A stretch of DNA of 64,000 nt from Haloplanus natans DSM 17983 (lineage in GTDB: Archaea; Halobacteriota; Halobacteria; Halobacteriales; Haloferacaceae). Both the position numbers and the translations under genes were made by a program. Position 1 is the stretch's first letter. Each line of letters opens with the position of its first letter. The stretch covers positions 365,066 through 429,065 of the forward strand of contig NZ_ATYM01000003.1 in NCBI RefSeq assembly GCF_000427685.1, read 5' to 3'. Below are positions 36,718-43,387 of this stretch, in pieces. The notes under the pieces were generated by a model. The model was not told the DNA's origin and did no database searches. It saw only the letters and a list, made by a program, of their open reading frames with translations.

Positions 36718-36947
36718 TGGACGCGTGGTGTAGCCACGTGGGGATACTCATCGAGGTAGGCACACTCCGCTGGGTCGATCTTCCCGGATCGGTCCGGCGG
36801 TGACGGGCCCAGCAGGGTCTGCAACCTACATGGCCCGGTGTGGTATTCCCGGGGTTCCCCGAAGTACGCTCCCGTGATGAGACGTGCAATCGCGACTGCT
36901 CGGTCGCGGTTGCGCAGTCGGAACCAGTCGTACAGATAGACAACCAA
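36699..36947 (-). CDS. possible small protein antisense between tRNA genes
   Basis: From a TTG at 36947 a frame of 82 residues (VVYLYDWFRLRNRDRAVAIA, LITGAYFGEPREYHTGPC) runs opposite to the tRNAs and ends inside tRNA-Asp. The composition looks protein-like, with about 70% G/C at third positions, but the start is weak and the 3' end overlaps a tRNA. The only stretch over 200 nt without a tRNA in this part of the island. Confidence 0.3.
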   Translation of the reverse strand: MVVYLYDWFRLRNRDRAVAIARLITGAYFGEPREYHTGPCRLQTLLGPSPPDRSGKIDPAECAYLDEYPHVATPRVHADAGI

Positions 36948-36972
36948 CTGCCGAACGCTCGGCAGTCCTCGT

Positions 36973-37045
36973 GAGCCGATAGTCCAGCGGACGACGATCT
37001 GTGCTTTGGGCGCACAGGACCGAGGTTCGAATCCTCGTCGGCTCA
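36973..37045 (+). tRNA. tRNA-Pro (TGG)
   Basis: Acceptor GAGCCGA/TCGGCTC, A73; anticodon arm TGTGC-TTTGGGC-GCACA reads TGG; T arm CGAGG-TTCGAAT-CCTCG. 73 nt. Confidence 0.93.
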
Positions 37046-37049
37046 GTGT

Positions 37050-37132
37050 GCCGTGTCTGGGGAGTGGTGACCCCACTGGCTTGCTACGCCAGCCCCGACG
37101 ACGGGCTCTCGGTTCGACTCCGGGACACGGCG
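37050..37132 (+). tRNA. tRNA-Ser (GCT)
   Basis: Acceptor GCCGTGT/ACACGGC with G73; anticodon arm CTGGC-TTGCTAC-GCCAG; long variable arm; T arm CTCGG-TTCGACT-CCGGG. Four nucleotides after tRNA-Pro. Confidence 0.93.
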
Positions 37133-37133
37133 T

Positions 37134-37215
37134 GGTGAGACATGCGGATAGGCGACCGCGCTCGGTGTGAAACCGAGAGCCGCGAGGCTTCGGAGTTCGA
37201 CTCTCCGTCTCACCG
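37134..37215 (+). tRNA. tRNA-Ser (TGA), non-consensus base 33
   Basis: Acceptor GGTGAGA/TCTCACC with G73; anticodon arm CTCGG-TGTGAAA-CCGAG places TGA at 34-36 but G, not T, at 33; long variable arm AGCCGCGAGGCT; T arm CGGAG-TTCGACT-CTCCG. Abuts the preceding tRNA by 1 nt. Confidence 0.85.
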
Positions 37216-37217
37216 TT

Positions 37218-37303
37218 GGCGGGGTTTCCCTAGGTTGGTCAAGGGACTGCGTTGGAACCGTAGCGTCCGCAAGGACACGAGTGTTCGAATCACTCTCCCG
37301 CCG
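37218..37303 (+). tRNA. tRNA-Ser (GGA)
   Basis: Acceptor GGCGGGG/TCCCGCC with G73; anticodon arm CTGCG-TTGGAAC-CGTAG; variable arm GTCCGCAAGGAC; T arm GAGTG-TTCGAAT-CACTC. Third serine isoacceptor in a row. Confidence 0.93.
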
Positions 37304-37350
37304 CTGCGTGCCGAAGTGATTCGCAGAGTCGCCGGCGATTCTCGGATTGC

Positions 37351-37432
37351 GCCGCCATGCCAGAGTGGTCGAACGGACACGGTCGAGACCCGTGTGGTTA
37401 GTCCTTCCCAGGTTCGAATCCTGGTGGCGGCA
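37351..37432 (+). tRNA. tRNA-Leu (GAG), non-consensus base 33
   Basis: Acceptor GCCGCCA/TGGCGGC, A73; anticodon arm CACGG-TCGAGAC-CCGTG gives GAG with C at position 33; long variable arm; T arm CCAGG-TTCGAAT-CCTGG. Confidence 0.87.
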
Positions 37433-37474
37433 TCCGGCCGTCGTGCCGGGAGACAATCCTCGCTTCACCGTTCC

Positions 37475-37557
37475 GTCGCCGTACTCAAGTGGTCAACGAG
37501 AAGCGGCTCAGACCCGCTGGCGTAGGTCCTTCCGAGGTTCGAATCCTCGCGGCGACA
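37475..37557 (+). tRNA. tRNA-Leu (CAG)
   Basis: Acceptor GTCGCCG/CGGCGAC, A73; anticodon arm AGCGG-CTCAGAC-CCGCT; long variable arm; T arm CGAGG-TTCGAAT-CCTCG. Confidence 0.93.
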
Positions 37558-37561
37558 TTTT

Positions 37562-37633
37562 CTCCCTGTGGTCTAACGGCTACGATGCCTCCCTGTAGAG
37601 GAGGAGACGCACGTTCGAGTCGTGCTGGGGAGA
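37562..37633 (+). tRNA. tRNA-Tyr (GTA)
   Basis: Acceptor CTCCCTG/TGGGGAG with the C1-G72 pair that identifies archaeal tRNA-Tyr, A73; anticodon arm CCTCC-CTGTAGA-GGAGG; T arm GCACG-TTCGAGT-CGTGC. 72 nt. Confidence 0.93.
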
Positions 37634-37637
37634 CTGC

Positions 37638-37764
37638 GGGACGGTGGAAGAGCCTGGCATTCACACACTCTCGCCGAGTTTTCACCGGAGACCCGGTGCG
37701 ACGGTGAGAGTTCCTTCATCTCACTTGTAACGAGAACGCGCAGGTTCGAATCCTGCCCGTCCCA
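37638..37764 (+). tRNA. tRNA-Thr (TGT) with a 54-nt D-arm insertion
   Basis: Acceptor GGGACGG/CCGTCCC, A73; anticodon arm TCTCA-CTTGTAA-CGAGA; T arm GCAGG-TTCGAAT-CCTGC. The D stem GAAG (37647-37650) pairs with CTTC (37714-37717), and a normal 9-nt D loop with GG is followed by 54 extra nt (37660-37713). The insert folds as ACTCTCGCCG/CGGTGAGAGT enclosing CACCGG/CCGGTG. It could be an intron or a stable extra arm. Confidence 0.82.
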
Positions 37765-37798
37765 CTAGCCGACGACCCGTTCCAGACGAGGCCAACCC

Positions 37799-37871
37799 GC
37801 TCCAGTGGAGTAGCGGCCAAACTCACGGCCCTCTCACGGCCGAGCCCCCGGTTCGAATCCGGGCTGGAGCA
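37799..37871 (+). tRNA. tRNA-Glu (CTC)
   Basis: Acceptor GCTCCAG/CTGGAGC, A73; anticodon arm CGGCC-CTCTCAC-GGCCG; T arm CCCGG-TTCGAAT-CCGGG. 73 nt. Confidence 0.93.
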
Positions 37872-37974
37872 TTCTCCAACAGTCCGAGACCTCTCACTTC
37901 CAGCCGACGAAACTGAGGGACGGACAGCTGTGGAGAACTGAGAGATGCCCATGAGTGAGTTCCGAATTGTGTGC

Positions 37975-38045
37975 TGCGGGATGGGATAATGGCAGTCCAC
38001 GGGGCTCATATCCCCGAGATCCAGGTTCGACTCCTGGTCCCGCAA
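37975..38045 (+). tRNA. tRNA-Met (CAT), initiator-like
   Basis: Anticodon arm CGGGG-CTCATAT-CCCCG has the three consecutive G-C pairs of initiators, and the D region TGGGATA matches haloarchaeal initiator tRNA. Acceptor TGCGGGA/TCCCGCA, A73, so the first pair is T1-A72 rather than the archaeal initiator A1-U72. T arm CCAGG-TTCGACT-CCTGG. Alternatively a CAT tRNA for Ile (modified C34). Confidence 0.85.
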
Positions 38046-38057
38046 TGGAGGACAACA

Positions 38058-38462
38058 ATGGGGCTATTCGATACAGTCGAACTCTACGACGACGTCCACC
38101 TACCGGAGTACCCCGACGGGCTTGCTCCTGCCGAGGACGTCGACTGGCAGACGAAAGGCATCGATCGACCGACCATGACCACATTTCGGATTACGGCGGA
38201 CGGTCGGCTCCTCGAAGAGGAGTGGCACACCGAAGCGGTCCCGCCGGAAGACAGACCATACGCGAGCCGTGACGACGTCGACGAGGACGATTTTCGCTAC
38301 ATGGCCGGCTGTCGGAACCGAGTCCACGACGGCTGGATCGAACGAGACGACTACCACGGCCGTTTCAAGCTCAAACACTCCTTCGAGGATCTCGATACAC
38401 TCGTCACGTATCAAGTGACGTTCACGCACGGGCAACTCGAGAGCTTCGAACGCCTGCGATAA
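38058..38462 (+). CDS. hypothetical protein of the tRNA island
   Basis: 134 residues from ATG 38058, 12 nt after tRNA-Met. MGLFDTVELYDDVHLPEYPDG with an acidic middle and a C-terminal strand TYQVTFTHGQLESFERL. Similar small proteins occur in haloarchaeal viruses and plasmids, from memory only. No domain recognised. Confidence 0.7.
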   Translation: MGLFDTVELYDDVHLPEYPDGLAPAEDVDWQTKGIDRPTMTTFRITADGRLLEEEWHTEAVPPEDRPYASRDDVDEDDFRYMAGCRNRVHDGWIERDDYHGRFKLKHSFEDLDTLVTYQVTFTHGQLESFERLR

Positions 38463-38582
38463 TCCGTGGGTGTCCGCCGCATCTCAGCGCTTGATTTCTT
38501 CCCTACCGCGCTCCCGGAACAAGAGAGAGTCAGCACGAAAGTTTATCCCGAAAAACGGGAGCAAACTCCACTAAGAGAAGTA

Positions 38583-39191
38583 ATGACGGCGGAATGTCCA
38601 ACGTGTGGAGACGAGTTCGATACGAAACACGGGATGCGGATTCACCACTACGGTGCGCACGGTGAACGACTCCCTAACCGGACCTGCCAATCATGTGGCA
38701 AGCAGTTCTACGACGACGAGTCGAAGCGAACGTACTGCGACGAATGTGATCCACCGACAACACCATCCGGACAAGACAACCCGAAATGGAAAGGAGGGAA
38801 ACCCGAGAAATCGTGCGATTACTGTGGCGAGACGTATCGCACGTATCGTGACAACCGGTTCTGTTCACGGAAGTGCTTCAGAATATGGTGGTCGGAGAGA
38901 ACGCAGAACGATGGGAACCCCATGTGGAGAGGGGGGGTCCATGTCGGGTACATTGGCTCTTGGGCCAAAGTAAGACGGCAAGCCCTCCAACGTGACGATC
39001 ATACGTGCCAGTCGTGCGGTGCAACTCAGGAGGAACTCGGACAGGAACCAGACGTTCACCACATCGTTCCTGTTAGAGAGCATGGTGATCCCGAGCAGGC
39101 ACACAGACTGGACAACGTGATCTGTCTTTGTCGGAGCTGTCATCGAAAAGTCGAAGTAGGTGATCTGGAGGTTGCTTCCGCTCAAGGTTGA
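38583..39191 (+). CDS. HNH endonuclease with zinc fingers
   Basis: 202 residues from ATG 38583. An N-terminal C2H2-like finger (CPTCGDEFDTKHGMRIHHYGAH) and two further CxxC pairs precede an HNH domain (TCQSCG...PDVHHIVPVREHGDPEQAHRLDNVICLCRSCHRKV) at the C-terminus. This is the form of free-standing homing endonucleases that often sit among viral tRNA genes and spread them. A TATA-like AAGTTTAT is at about 38543. Confidence 0.9.
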   Translation: MTAECPTCGDEFDTKHGMRIHHYGAHGERLPNRTCQSCGKQFYDDESKRTYCDECDPPTTPSGQDNPKWKGGKPEKSCDYCGETYRTYRDNRFCSRKCFRIWWSERTQNDGNPMWRGGVHVGYIGSWAKVRRQALQRDDHTCQSCGATQEELGQEPDVHHIVPVREHGDPEQAHRLDNVICLCRSCHRKVEVGDLEVASAQG

Positions 39192-39433
39192 GTTGACAGA
39201 GGGGGTCGATTCCCCTCGGGAGCACTCGGGGGGCTGGCCCTGACATCGTTTTTTCCGTGTCTGACATAGCGGGCAGCCACGGATCCGTGACGCTGTCACG
39301 GTCGGCTTTCCCAAGCGTGTGGTCGTCGAGGTGGTGCGTTTCTTCGTCCGCAAAGCACACCAACGGGAGTCGTGACATCCTCCTCGCCGTGAACGGCGGG
39401 GCGTCCCGTACCGCAGTTGGGATATTTGCCGGT

Positions 39434-40684
39434 CTACGATACGACCTGCTCTCTCGTATTGAACGTTCCGCTCTCGCAGTCGAACAGGTGTACCGATGGC
39501 TGTGCCACACAGCCGTTACTCCTATCCTCGCCGTGAGGACTCGGAGTTATCTTCTGGCGCATATTTTCCGCCCCGTTACAATCCGCGTTCCCGACCAACT
39601 CACACGACGAGCAAACGTACAGGCCGCGTTCGACACGGTTCGACTTCGTGTCGTCACCACACCGTGAACACGTCTTCGACGTATCCCACTCGTTCTCCTT
39701 CAACACCTCAACACCACGAATCTCGCCCTTGTATTCGAGGTACTGGTAGATGCGGTCAAACGCCCACGAGTGCAACTTCTTGTTCCCCGTCTTACCCCAG
39801 TCTGACTCGCGCATATCTTCGGGCCGACTCACCGCGAGCGTGCCAACACCACGTTCGACACACTCTGTGATGATCGTGTCCGTAAGCGTGTGGTAGAAGT
39901 GTGTCTCACGTTCTGCGAGCTTCTGCCGTGCCCACATCGACTTCTCCGAAGGGCCGTTCTCACCTTCGGTGTCATACTCTGTTTGGGTGAAGTAGTGTTT
40001 GTTTTCTTTGAGCGAGTTGCCGGGGTAGAGCACGTATTCGTCAGGGAACGCAACCGTAGCGATGTTCGTAATGCCGAGGTCGATCCCCGCCACTTCGTCG
40101 CCTGCGGTGTCGGTGGTTTCGAGTTCGACGTTACAGACGAAGTGGAGTTCCCATTCGTCGCCGTTCCAGACCGCCCGGGCGTTCTGCACCTTGGTGGCTT
40201 CGGTGAGGTCAACGTCTGGACGGGTCTGGTACTCGCAGAGCAGGAAGTCTGAGCGGTGTTCCTTCAGGTTCTTACCCTTTGAGAGTCGGACGCGGTTGTT
40301 TTCAGGGTCGTGTTTGAATCCGTCTGTTTTGAATGTAACCGTACTCTTGGGCCGGGTGTCGCCGTGTTTGCGGTAGCCAGGCGGATTCGCCTCGTCAAGC
40401 TTGTGTCGCAGGTCGAACCACGACTGGAAAGCGTCGGAAAGTTCTTCGATGACTTTCTGACTGGATTGTGCGTTCAAGTCTTTCCAGCACGCTTGGTTCT
40501 TTATATACGCTTTCAGCGTCCCTTCATCTGGGACTTCGCCGGTTGCGTTCCAGATACGGTCGGCTGTCCAGCGTGCGACGTTCCAGATTCTGGAGGCGGC
40601 GTCTCCGAGCGAATCGAGATCGTCACACACCTGCTGGTGATTGCGAATGGACGCAACGTAGGTGCGCGTGACCTGATCCGCCAT
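39434..40684 (-). CDS. tnpB: TnpB (IS200/IS605) RNA-guided nuclease
   Basis: 416 residues starting MADQVTRTYVASIRNHQQV. RuvC: Asp in GIDLGITNIATV; Glu probably in RPEDMRESDWG; Asp in GNADCNGAENM; zinc finger CSRCG...CSSC. The region around the Glu differs from the other copies (no E-N/R-L-T/A motif), so activity is less certain. Confidence 0.9.
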   Translation of the reverse strand: MADQVTRTYVASIRNHQQVCDDLDSLGDAASRIWNVARWTADRIWNATGEVPDEGTLKAYIKNQACWKDLNAQSSQKVIEELSDAFQSWFDLRHKLDEANPPGYRKHGDTRPKSTVTFKTDGFKHDPENNRVRLSKGKNLKEHRSDFLLCEYQTRPDVDLTEATKVQNARAVWNGDEWELHFVCNVELETTDTAGDEVAGIDLGITNIATVAFPDEYVLYPGNSLKENKHYFTQTEYDTEGENGPSEKSMWARQKLAERETHFYHTLTDTIITECVERGVGTLAVSRPEDMRESDWGKTGNKKLHSWAFDRIYQYLEYKGEIRGVEVLKENEWDTSKTCSRCGDDTKSNRVERGLYVCSSCELVGNADCNGAENMRQKITPSPHGEDRSNGCVAQPSVHLFDCESGTFNTREQVVS

Positions 40685-40782
40685 ACATAGCCTGTTGTAT
40701 GTGAGATTGATAAGTAATGGCCTGCCGGAGTGAAAATGGAATATCCGCCCCGGCAGTTCCCGTGGAATGGATTACCGGGCTT

Positions 40783-40870
40783 ACGCGATTCACGCCCGGT
40801 CGTCAGATTATATCTGACGGGCAACCAGAAATCTCTGATTTCTGGTGACGGCGTGAACGCCGGGATTCTC
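40783..40870 (+). repeat. branched hairpin at the left end of the TnpB element
   Basis: An outer stem TTCACGCC/GGCGTGAA encloses two hairpins, GTCAGATTATATCTGAC and CCAGAAATCTCTGATTTCTGG. The latter matches, with compensating changes, hairpins at 29.15 kb and 49.31 kb (AACCAGAA...TTCTGGTGA). Confidence 0.7.
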
Positions 40871-40893
40871 TCGCTGTATCAAGATAGCCCGTC

Positions 40894-40983
40894 GCACCAC
40901 CGGTTGCCCGACCGCACGTGGCGACCGTCGAGTCGGAGCGTTGCTTCGCTAGGAACTCGCAGGTTCAAATCCTGTCGGTGGCA
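40894..40983 (+). tRNA. tRNA-like sequence, degenerate (type II-like)
   Basis: T arm GCAGG-TTCAAAT-CCTGT and acceptor CGGTGGC-A are good; the 5' partner is GC-AC-CACCG, the expected GCCACCG broken by extra bases. A D-like stem GTTGC/GCGAC is present. Between it and the T arm no 7-nt anticodon loop forms; CGAGT/ACTCG with a 21-nt loop, or a GAG-containing 6-nt loop, are the options. It is a decayed tRNA-Leu-like gene or a tRNA-mimic RNA. Confidence 0.5.
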
Positions 40984-41012
40984 CAGTCCATCGAGAACAT
41001 CCCGGACAAAGA

Positions 41013-41137
41013 GCGTACGAGAGGACGCTCGACACCGGTCCCGCTCCGACGGTTTTCCGGTCGCCGTGTCGCCAGTGGCCGTCGATCTGGAGCGCTACGT
41101 CGATGGCACATTACGGGTTCGAATCCCGTCGTTCGCT
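41013..41137 (+). ncRNA. tRNA-like RNA, candidate Ro-associated Y RNA
   Basis: Ends pair as a tRNA acceptor (GCGTACG with CGTTCGC, one mismatch) and the T arm ACGGG-TTCGAAT-CCCGT is perfect, preceded by a 5-nt variable loop ACATT. Where a D arm and anticodon arm should be there is a hairpin CGACAC...GTGTCG and a 9-bp stem GCCGTCGAT/GTCGATGGC with a 12-nt loop and no anticodon-loop signature. 125 nt long, 268 nt upstream of the TROVE gene. Bacterial YrlA Y RNAs are known to mimic tRNA; this could be an archaeal counterpart. Confidence 0.45.
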
Positions 41138-41160
41138 CCAGGAATTGTCCGGCCACTCGT

Positions 41161-41291
41161 GTTCCCGTAGCTCAGTCAGGACAGAGCACCGTCAGAGTGA
41201 ACTCTGACGAGCCCTCGTTTGGGTCTTCGACCCTCACGAGGACACCGGCCTTCGAAGCCGGGGGTCGCACGTTCGAATCGTGCCGGGAACG
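41161..41291 (+). tRNA. tRNA-Arg (TCG) with a 56-nt insertion before the anticodon arm
   Basis: Acceptor GTTCCCG/CGGGAAC, G73; D arm GCTC...GAGC; anticodon arm CCGGC-CTTCGAA-GCCGG; T arm GCACG-TTCGAAT-CGTGC: all perfect. Between base 26 and base 27 lie 56 extra nt (41189-41244) that fold into two hairpins (GTCAGAG/CTCTGAC; CCTCG/CGAGG enclosing GGGTC/GACCC). The insert is bounded by a direct repeat CACCG. Confidence 0.85.
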
Positions 41292-41404
41292 TCCAGCCGA
41301 GCGATGCGAGGCTGGTTCGGGAAGTTTCTCTCCCGATACTCGCTGCTCACAGAGCGTGTGGGCAGCTGCGATCGGAGTCGCCTGTTGCGGCTCCGGGTGA
41401 TAGG

Positions 41405-42934
41405 ATGGAATTCAACACGCCAAAGCAAACGGTCGCGGAGGCAACGCGGACCACCAACTACGAAGGTGGGGAAGCGTTCGAGCCTGCCGACCCCCGACTC
41501 GCACTGTACAAGCGCACGATCAACCAGCTGCTGGAGGGGTCGTTCTACGAGACCGATGACGAACAGCTCGCTGCTGTCGTTCGCCAGTTCGATGCCACCG
41601 CAAACGAGGACCCGGAGTTCGTCCTGAAGCTCGCGGCCTATGCGCGCCAGGAGCTCTACTTGCGGGACATCCCACAAGTGCTGCTCGTACTGGCAGCCAA
41701 CGACGACCGATTCAAGGACGACTCCCCCGAGTCGCTCATCCGCGAATGGGCGCCGGCGATCATCCAGCGGATGGACGAGACGGCCACCGCGCTCGCTGTC
41801 CACGATCAGCTGGTCGGCGGGACTGCGCCGTGGCCGCTTCGACGCGGGATCGAGGACGCGCTGGTGGAGATGGCCGACGCCTACACGCTGGGCAAGTACG
41901 GCCTGTCTCGGCGCGAGGTGACGCTGCACGACGTCTTCAACCGCGTCCACCCTACGCCCGTCGACGCCGAGCAGGAAGCGCTCTTCGAACAGTTCATGCG
42001 CGGCGGCCTCGACGACTATCCCGACGTCGACCCGTTGCCGGCGCCGAACACGTGGGAGACGGTTATCTCCGAGCGCGGCAACACCCAAGCCGCCTGGGAA
42101 CTGCTCATCGAGGACGACGAGTACACGCTGCCCATCTTCGCGTCGATCCGGAACCTCCGGAACATGCTCGAAGCCGGCGTTCCGGAGGACACCGTCGTGG
42201 ATCACCTCGACCTGGAGGCCGTCCGCCACGCGCCGCTGTACCCGTTCCGGTACTACCAGGCCTACACCGCGCTGCAAGACGCGGATGTCCAGGCACCGAC
42301 GGTCGAGCAGTGGCTCGAAGACGCAATTGATGTCGCTGTCGAGACGGTGCCTGGCGGATTCGGCGATACCTTTGTCGCGGTCGATCTGTCGGGATCGATG
42401 GATCAGCCGCTGTCCGCGAACAGCACGCTCCGACTGAAGGAGATCGGTGCGTTGTTCGGTGCGATCCTGGCCGACCAGGGTGCCGACGTCGGCGGGTTCG
42501 GCGACGACTTCCAGACCGTTCCGATGCACGTCGACACGCCAGTACTGCAGCGCCAAGCGGCGGTGTTGGCGATCGACGAGAACGTCGGGGACTCGACGAA
42601 CGGTTGGAAGGCGATCAAGCACCTCCACGACCGAGGGAATGCTGTTGAACGAATTGTCGTCTTCACCGATATGCAGATCTGGGACAACACGCCGTTCACG
42701 GCCCGCAATTCCCAGACGGTCAAGGAGGCGTTCGATGCGTATCGGGACGAGATGTCTGCGGACACCGCGCTGTATCTCGTCGACCTCGCGGCCTACGGCG
42801 ACCTGGTGACGCCAGAAGGCTACGAGAACGTCTACAACATCTCGGGGTGGTCGGAGAACGTCCTCTCGTTCATCGAACATGCCGAGAAGCCGAAGCAGGT
42901 CATCGATGAAATCGGGGCGTTCGAGCCGACCTAG
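41405..42934 (+). CDS. rsr: Ro60-like TROVE-domain RNA-binding protein
   Basis: 509 residues from ATG 41405. Residues about 20-320 form the HEAT-like TROVE ring (LALYKRTINQLLEGSFYETD, FVLKLAAYARQELYLRDIPQ, ITIR-type RNLRNMLEAG), and about 322-509 a von Willebrand A domain with a complete MIDAS (VDLSGSMDQPLS, then FTDMQIWD). Ro60/Rsr proteins bind misfolded RNAs and Y RNAs and, in bacteria, work with tRNA-like Y RNAs and exonucleases. Here the gene sits 113 nt after tRNA-Arg and 27 nt before tRNA-Gly, so it belongs to the tRNA operon. The gene symbol follows the bacterial usage and is provisional. Confidence 0.93.
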   Translation: MEFNTPKQTVAEATRTTNYEGGEAFEPADPRLALYKRTINQLLEGSFYETDDEQLAAVVRQFDATANEDPEFVLKLAAYARQELYLRDIPQVLLVLAANDDRFKDDSPESLIREWAPAIIQRMDETATALAVHDQLVGGTAPWPLRRGIEDALVEMADAYTLGKYGLSRREVTLHDVFNRVHPTPVDAEQEALFEQFMRGGLDDYPDVDPLPAPNTWETVISERGNTQAAWELLIEDDEYTLPIFASIRNLRNMLEAGVPEDTVVDHLDLEAVRHAPLYPFRYYQAYTALQDADVQAPTVEQWLEDAIDVAVETVPGGFGDTFVAVDLSGSMDQPLSANSTLRLKEIGALFGAILADQGADVGGFGDDFQTVPMHVDTPVLQRQAAVLAIDENVGDSTNGWKAIKHLHDRGNAVERIVVFTDMQIWDNTPFTARNSQTVKEAFDAYRDEMSADTALYLVDLAAYGDLVTPEGYENVYNISGWSENVLSFIEHAEKPKQVIDEIGAFEPT

Positions 42935-42961
42935 CCCTGTTCGGATCTTTTCTTTGAGGAT

Positions 42962-43034
42962 GCGCGAGTGGTGGAGTTCGGAAACACGCGGTCGTGCCAC
43001 GACCGAGACGGGCGTTCGAATCGTCCCTCGCGCA
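42962..43034 (+). tRNA. tRNA-Gly (GCC)
   Basis: Acceptor GCGCGAG/CTCGCGC, A73; anticodon arm CGGTC-GTGCCAC-GACCG; T arm GGGCG-TTCGAAT-CGTCC. 73 nt, 27 nt after the TROVE stop codon; last tRNA of the island. Confidence 0.93.
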
Positions 43035-43093
43035 CTCGGAGTACAGTTGAGAAACATCTGGCCCGTGAGATGCGCCTCATCGGAGATGATAGT

Positions 43094-43387
43094 ATGGCAA
43101 TACCCAATACCACCGACTCAGAATCGACGACAACTGCCGTCGTAACGATCCGAATCCCCTGCGGTGCAGATGGGGACCTCGTCATTGACGCTGAGAAGCG
43201 CCTCTCGCGGCCAGAGACTATCGACGACGTAACGATTGACGAACTGGCTAGTATCGAGCCACAGCTGTCGGCAACACTCATCACCGTCGAAATTACGGTC
43301 CAGTGGTCTACGGCGATTAGCAAGGAGGAGATCAGAGACAGACTCAAAGATGTCTCGGGGCTGGAGTCAATCAGACGGATTGAATAG
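43094..43387 (+). CDS. hypothetical protein at the end of the tRNA island
   Basis: 97 residues from ATG 43094, which has a GGAG 8 nt upstream; an ATG at 43070 is an alternative. Beta-rich (TTTAVVTIRIPCGADGDLVID, LITVEITVQW) and acidic. Unknown family. Confidence 0.65.
   Translation: MAIPNTTDSESTTTAVVTIRIPCGADGDLVIDAEKRLSRPETIDDVTIDELASIEPQLSATLITVEITVQWSTAISKEEIRDRLKDVSGLESIRRIE

Larger units (their letters stand above)
39375..40870 (-). mobile_element. TnpB-only IS200/IS605-type element inside the tRNA island
   Basis: Right end hairpin CCTCGCCG-TGAA-CGGCGGGG (39382-39401) followed on the transposase strand by GGAGGATGTCAC, identical to the right end of the complete IS at 47.4-49.4 kb. The left end is the branched hairpin at about 40783-40870. 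Mobilisation in trans by that TnpA is likely. Confidence 0.75.

Noticed and set aside
36718..36800. 5' half of another tRNA after tRNA-Asp (GGACGCG, D-arm-like GTGTAGCC...GGGGATAC)
   Set aside because: No matching 3' acceptor CGCGTCC or T arm follows within 300 nt.
41187..41248. Canonical bulge-helix-bulge intron in tRNA-Arg
   Set aside because: I could not form two 3-nt bulges separated by a 4-bp helix at the repeat-bounded junctions; left open as a non-standard insert.
41234..43057. 607-codon minus-strand frame opposite the TROVE gene
   Set aside because: Antisense shadow of a well-supported TROVE-vWA gene with biased codons.
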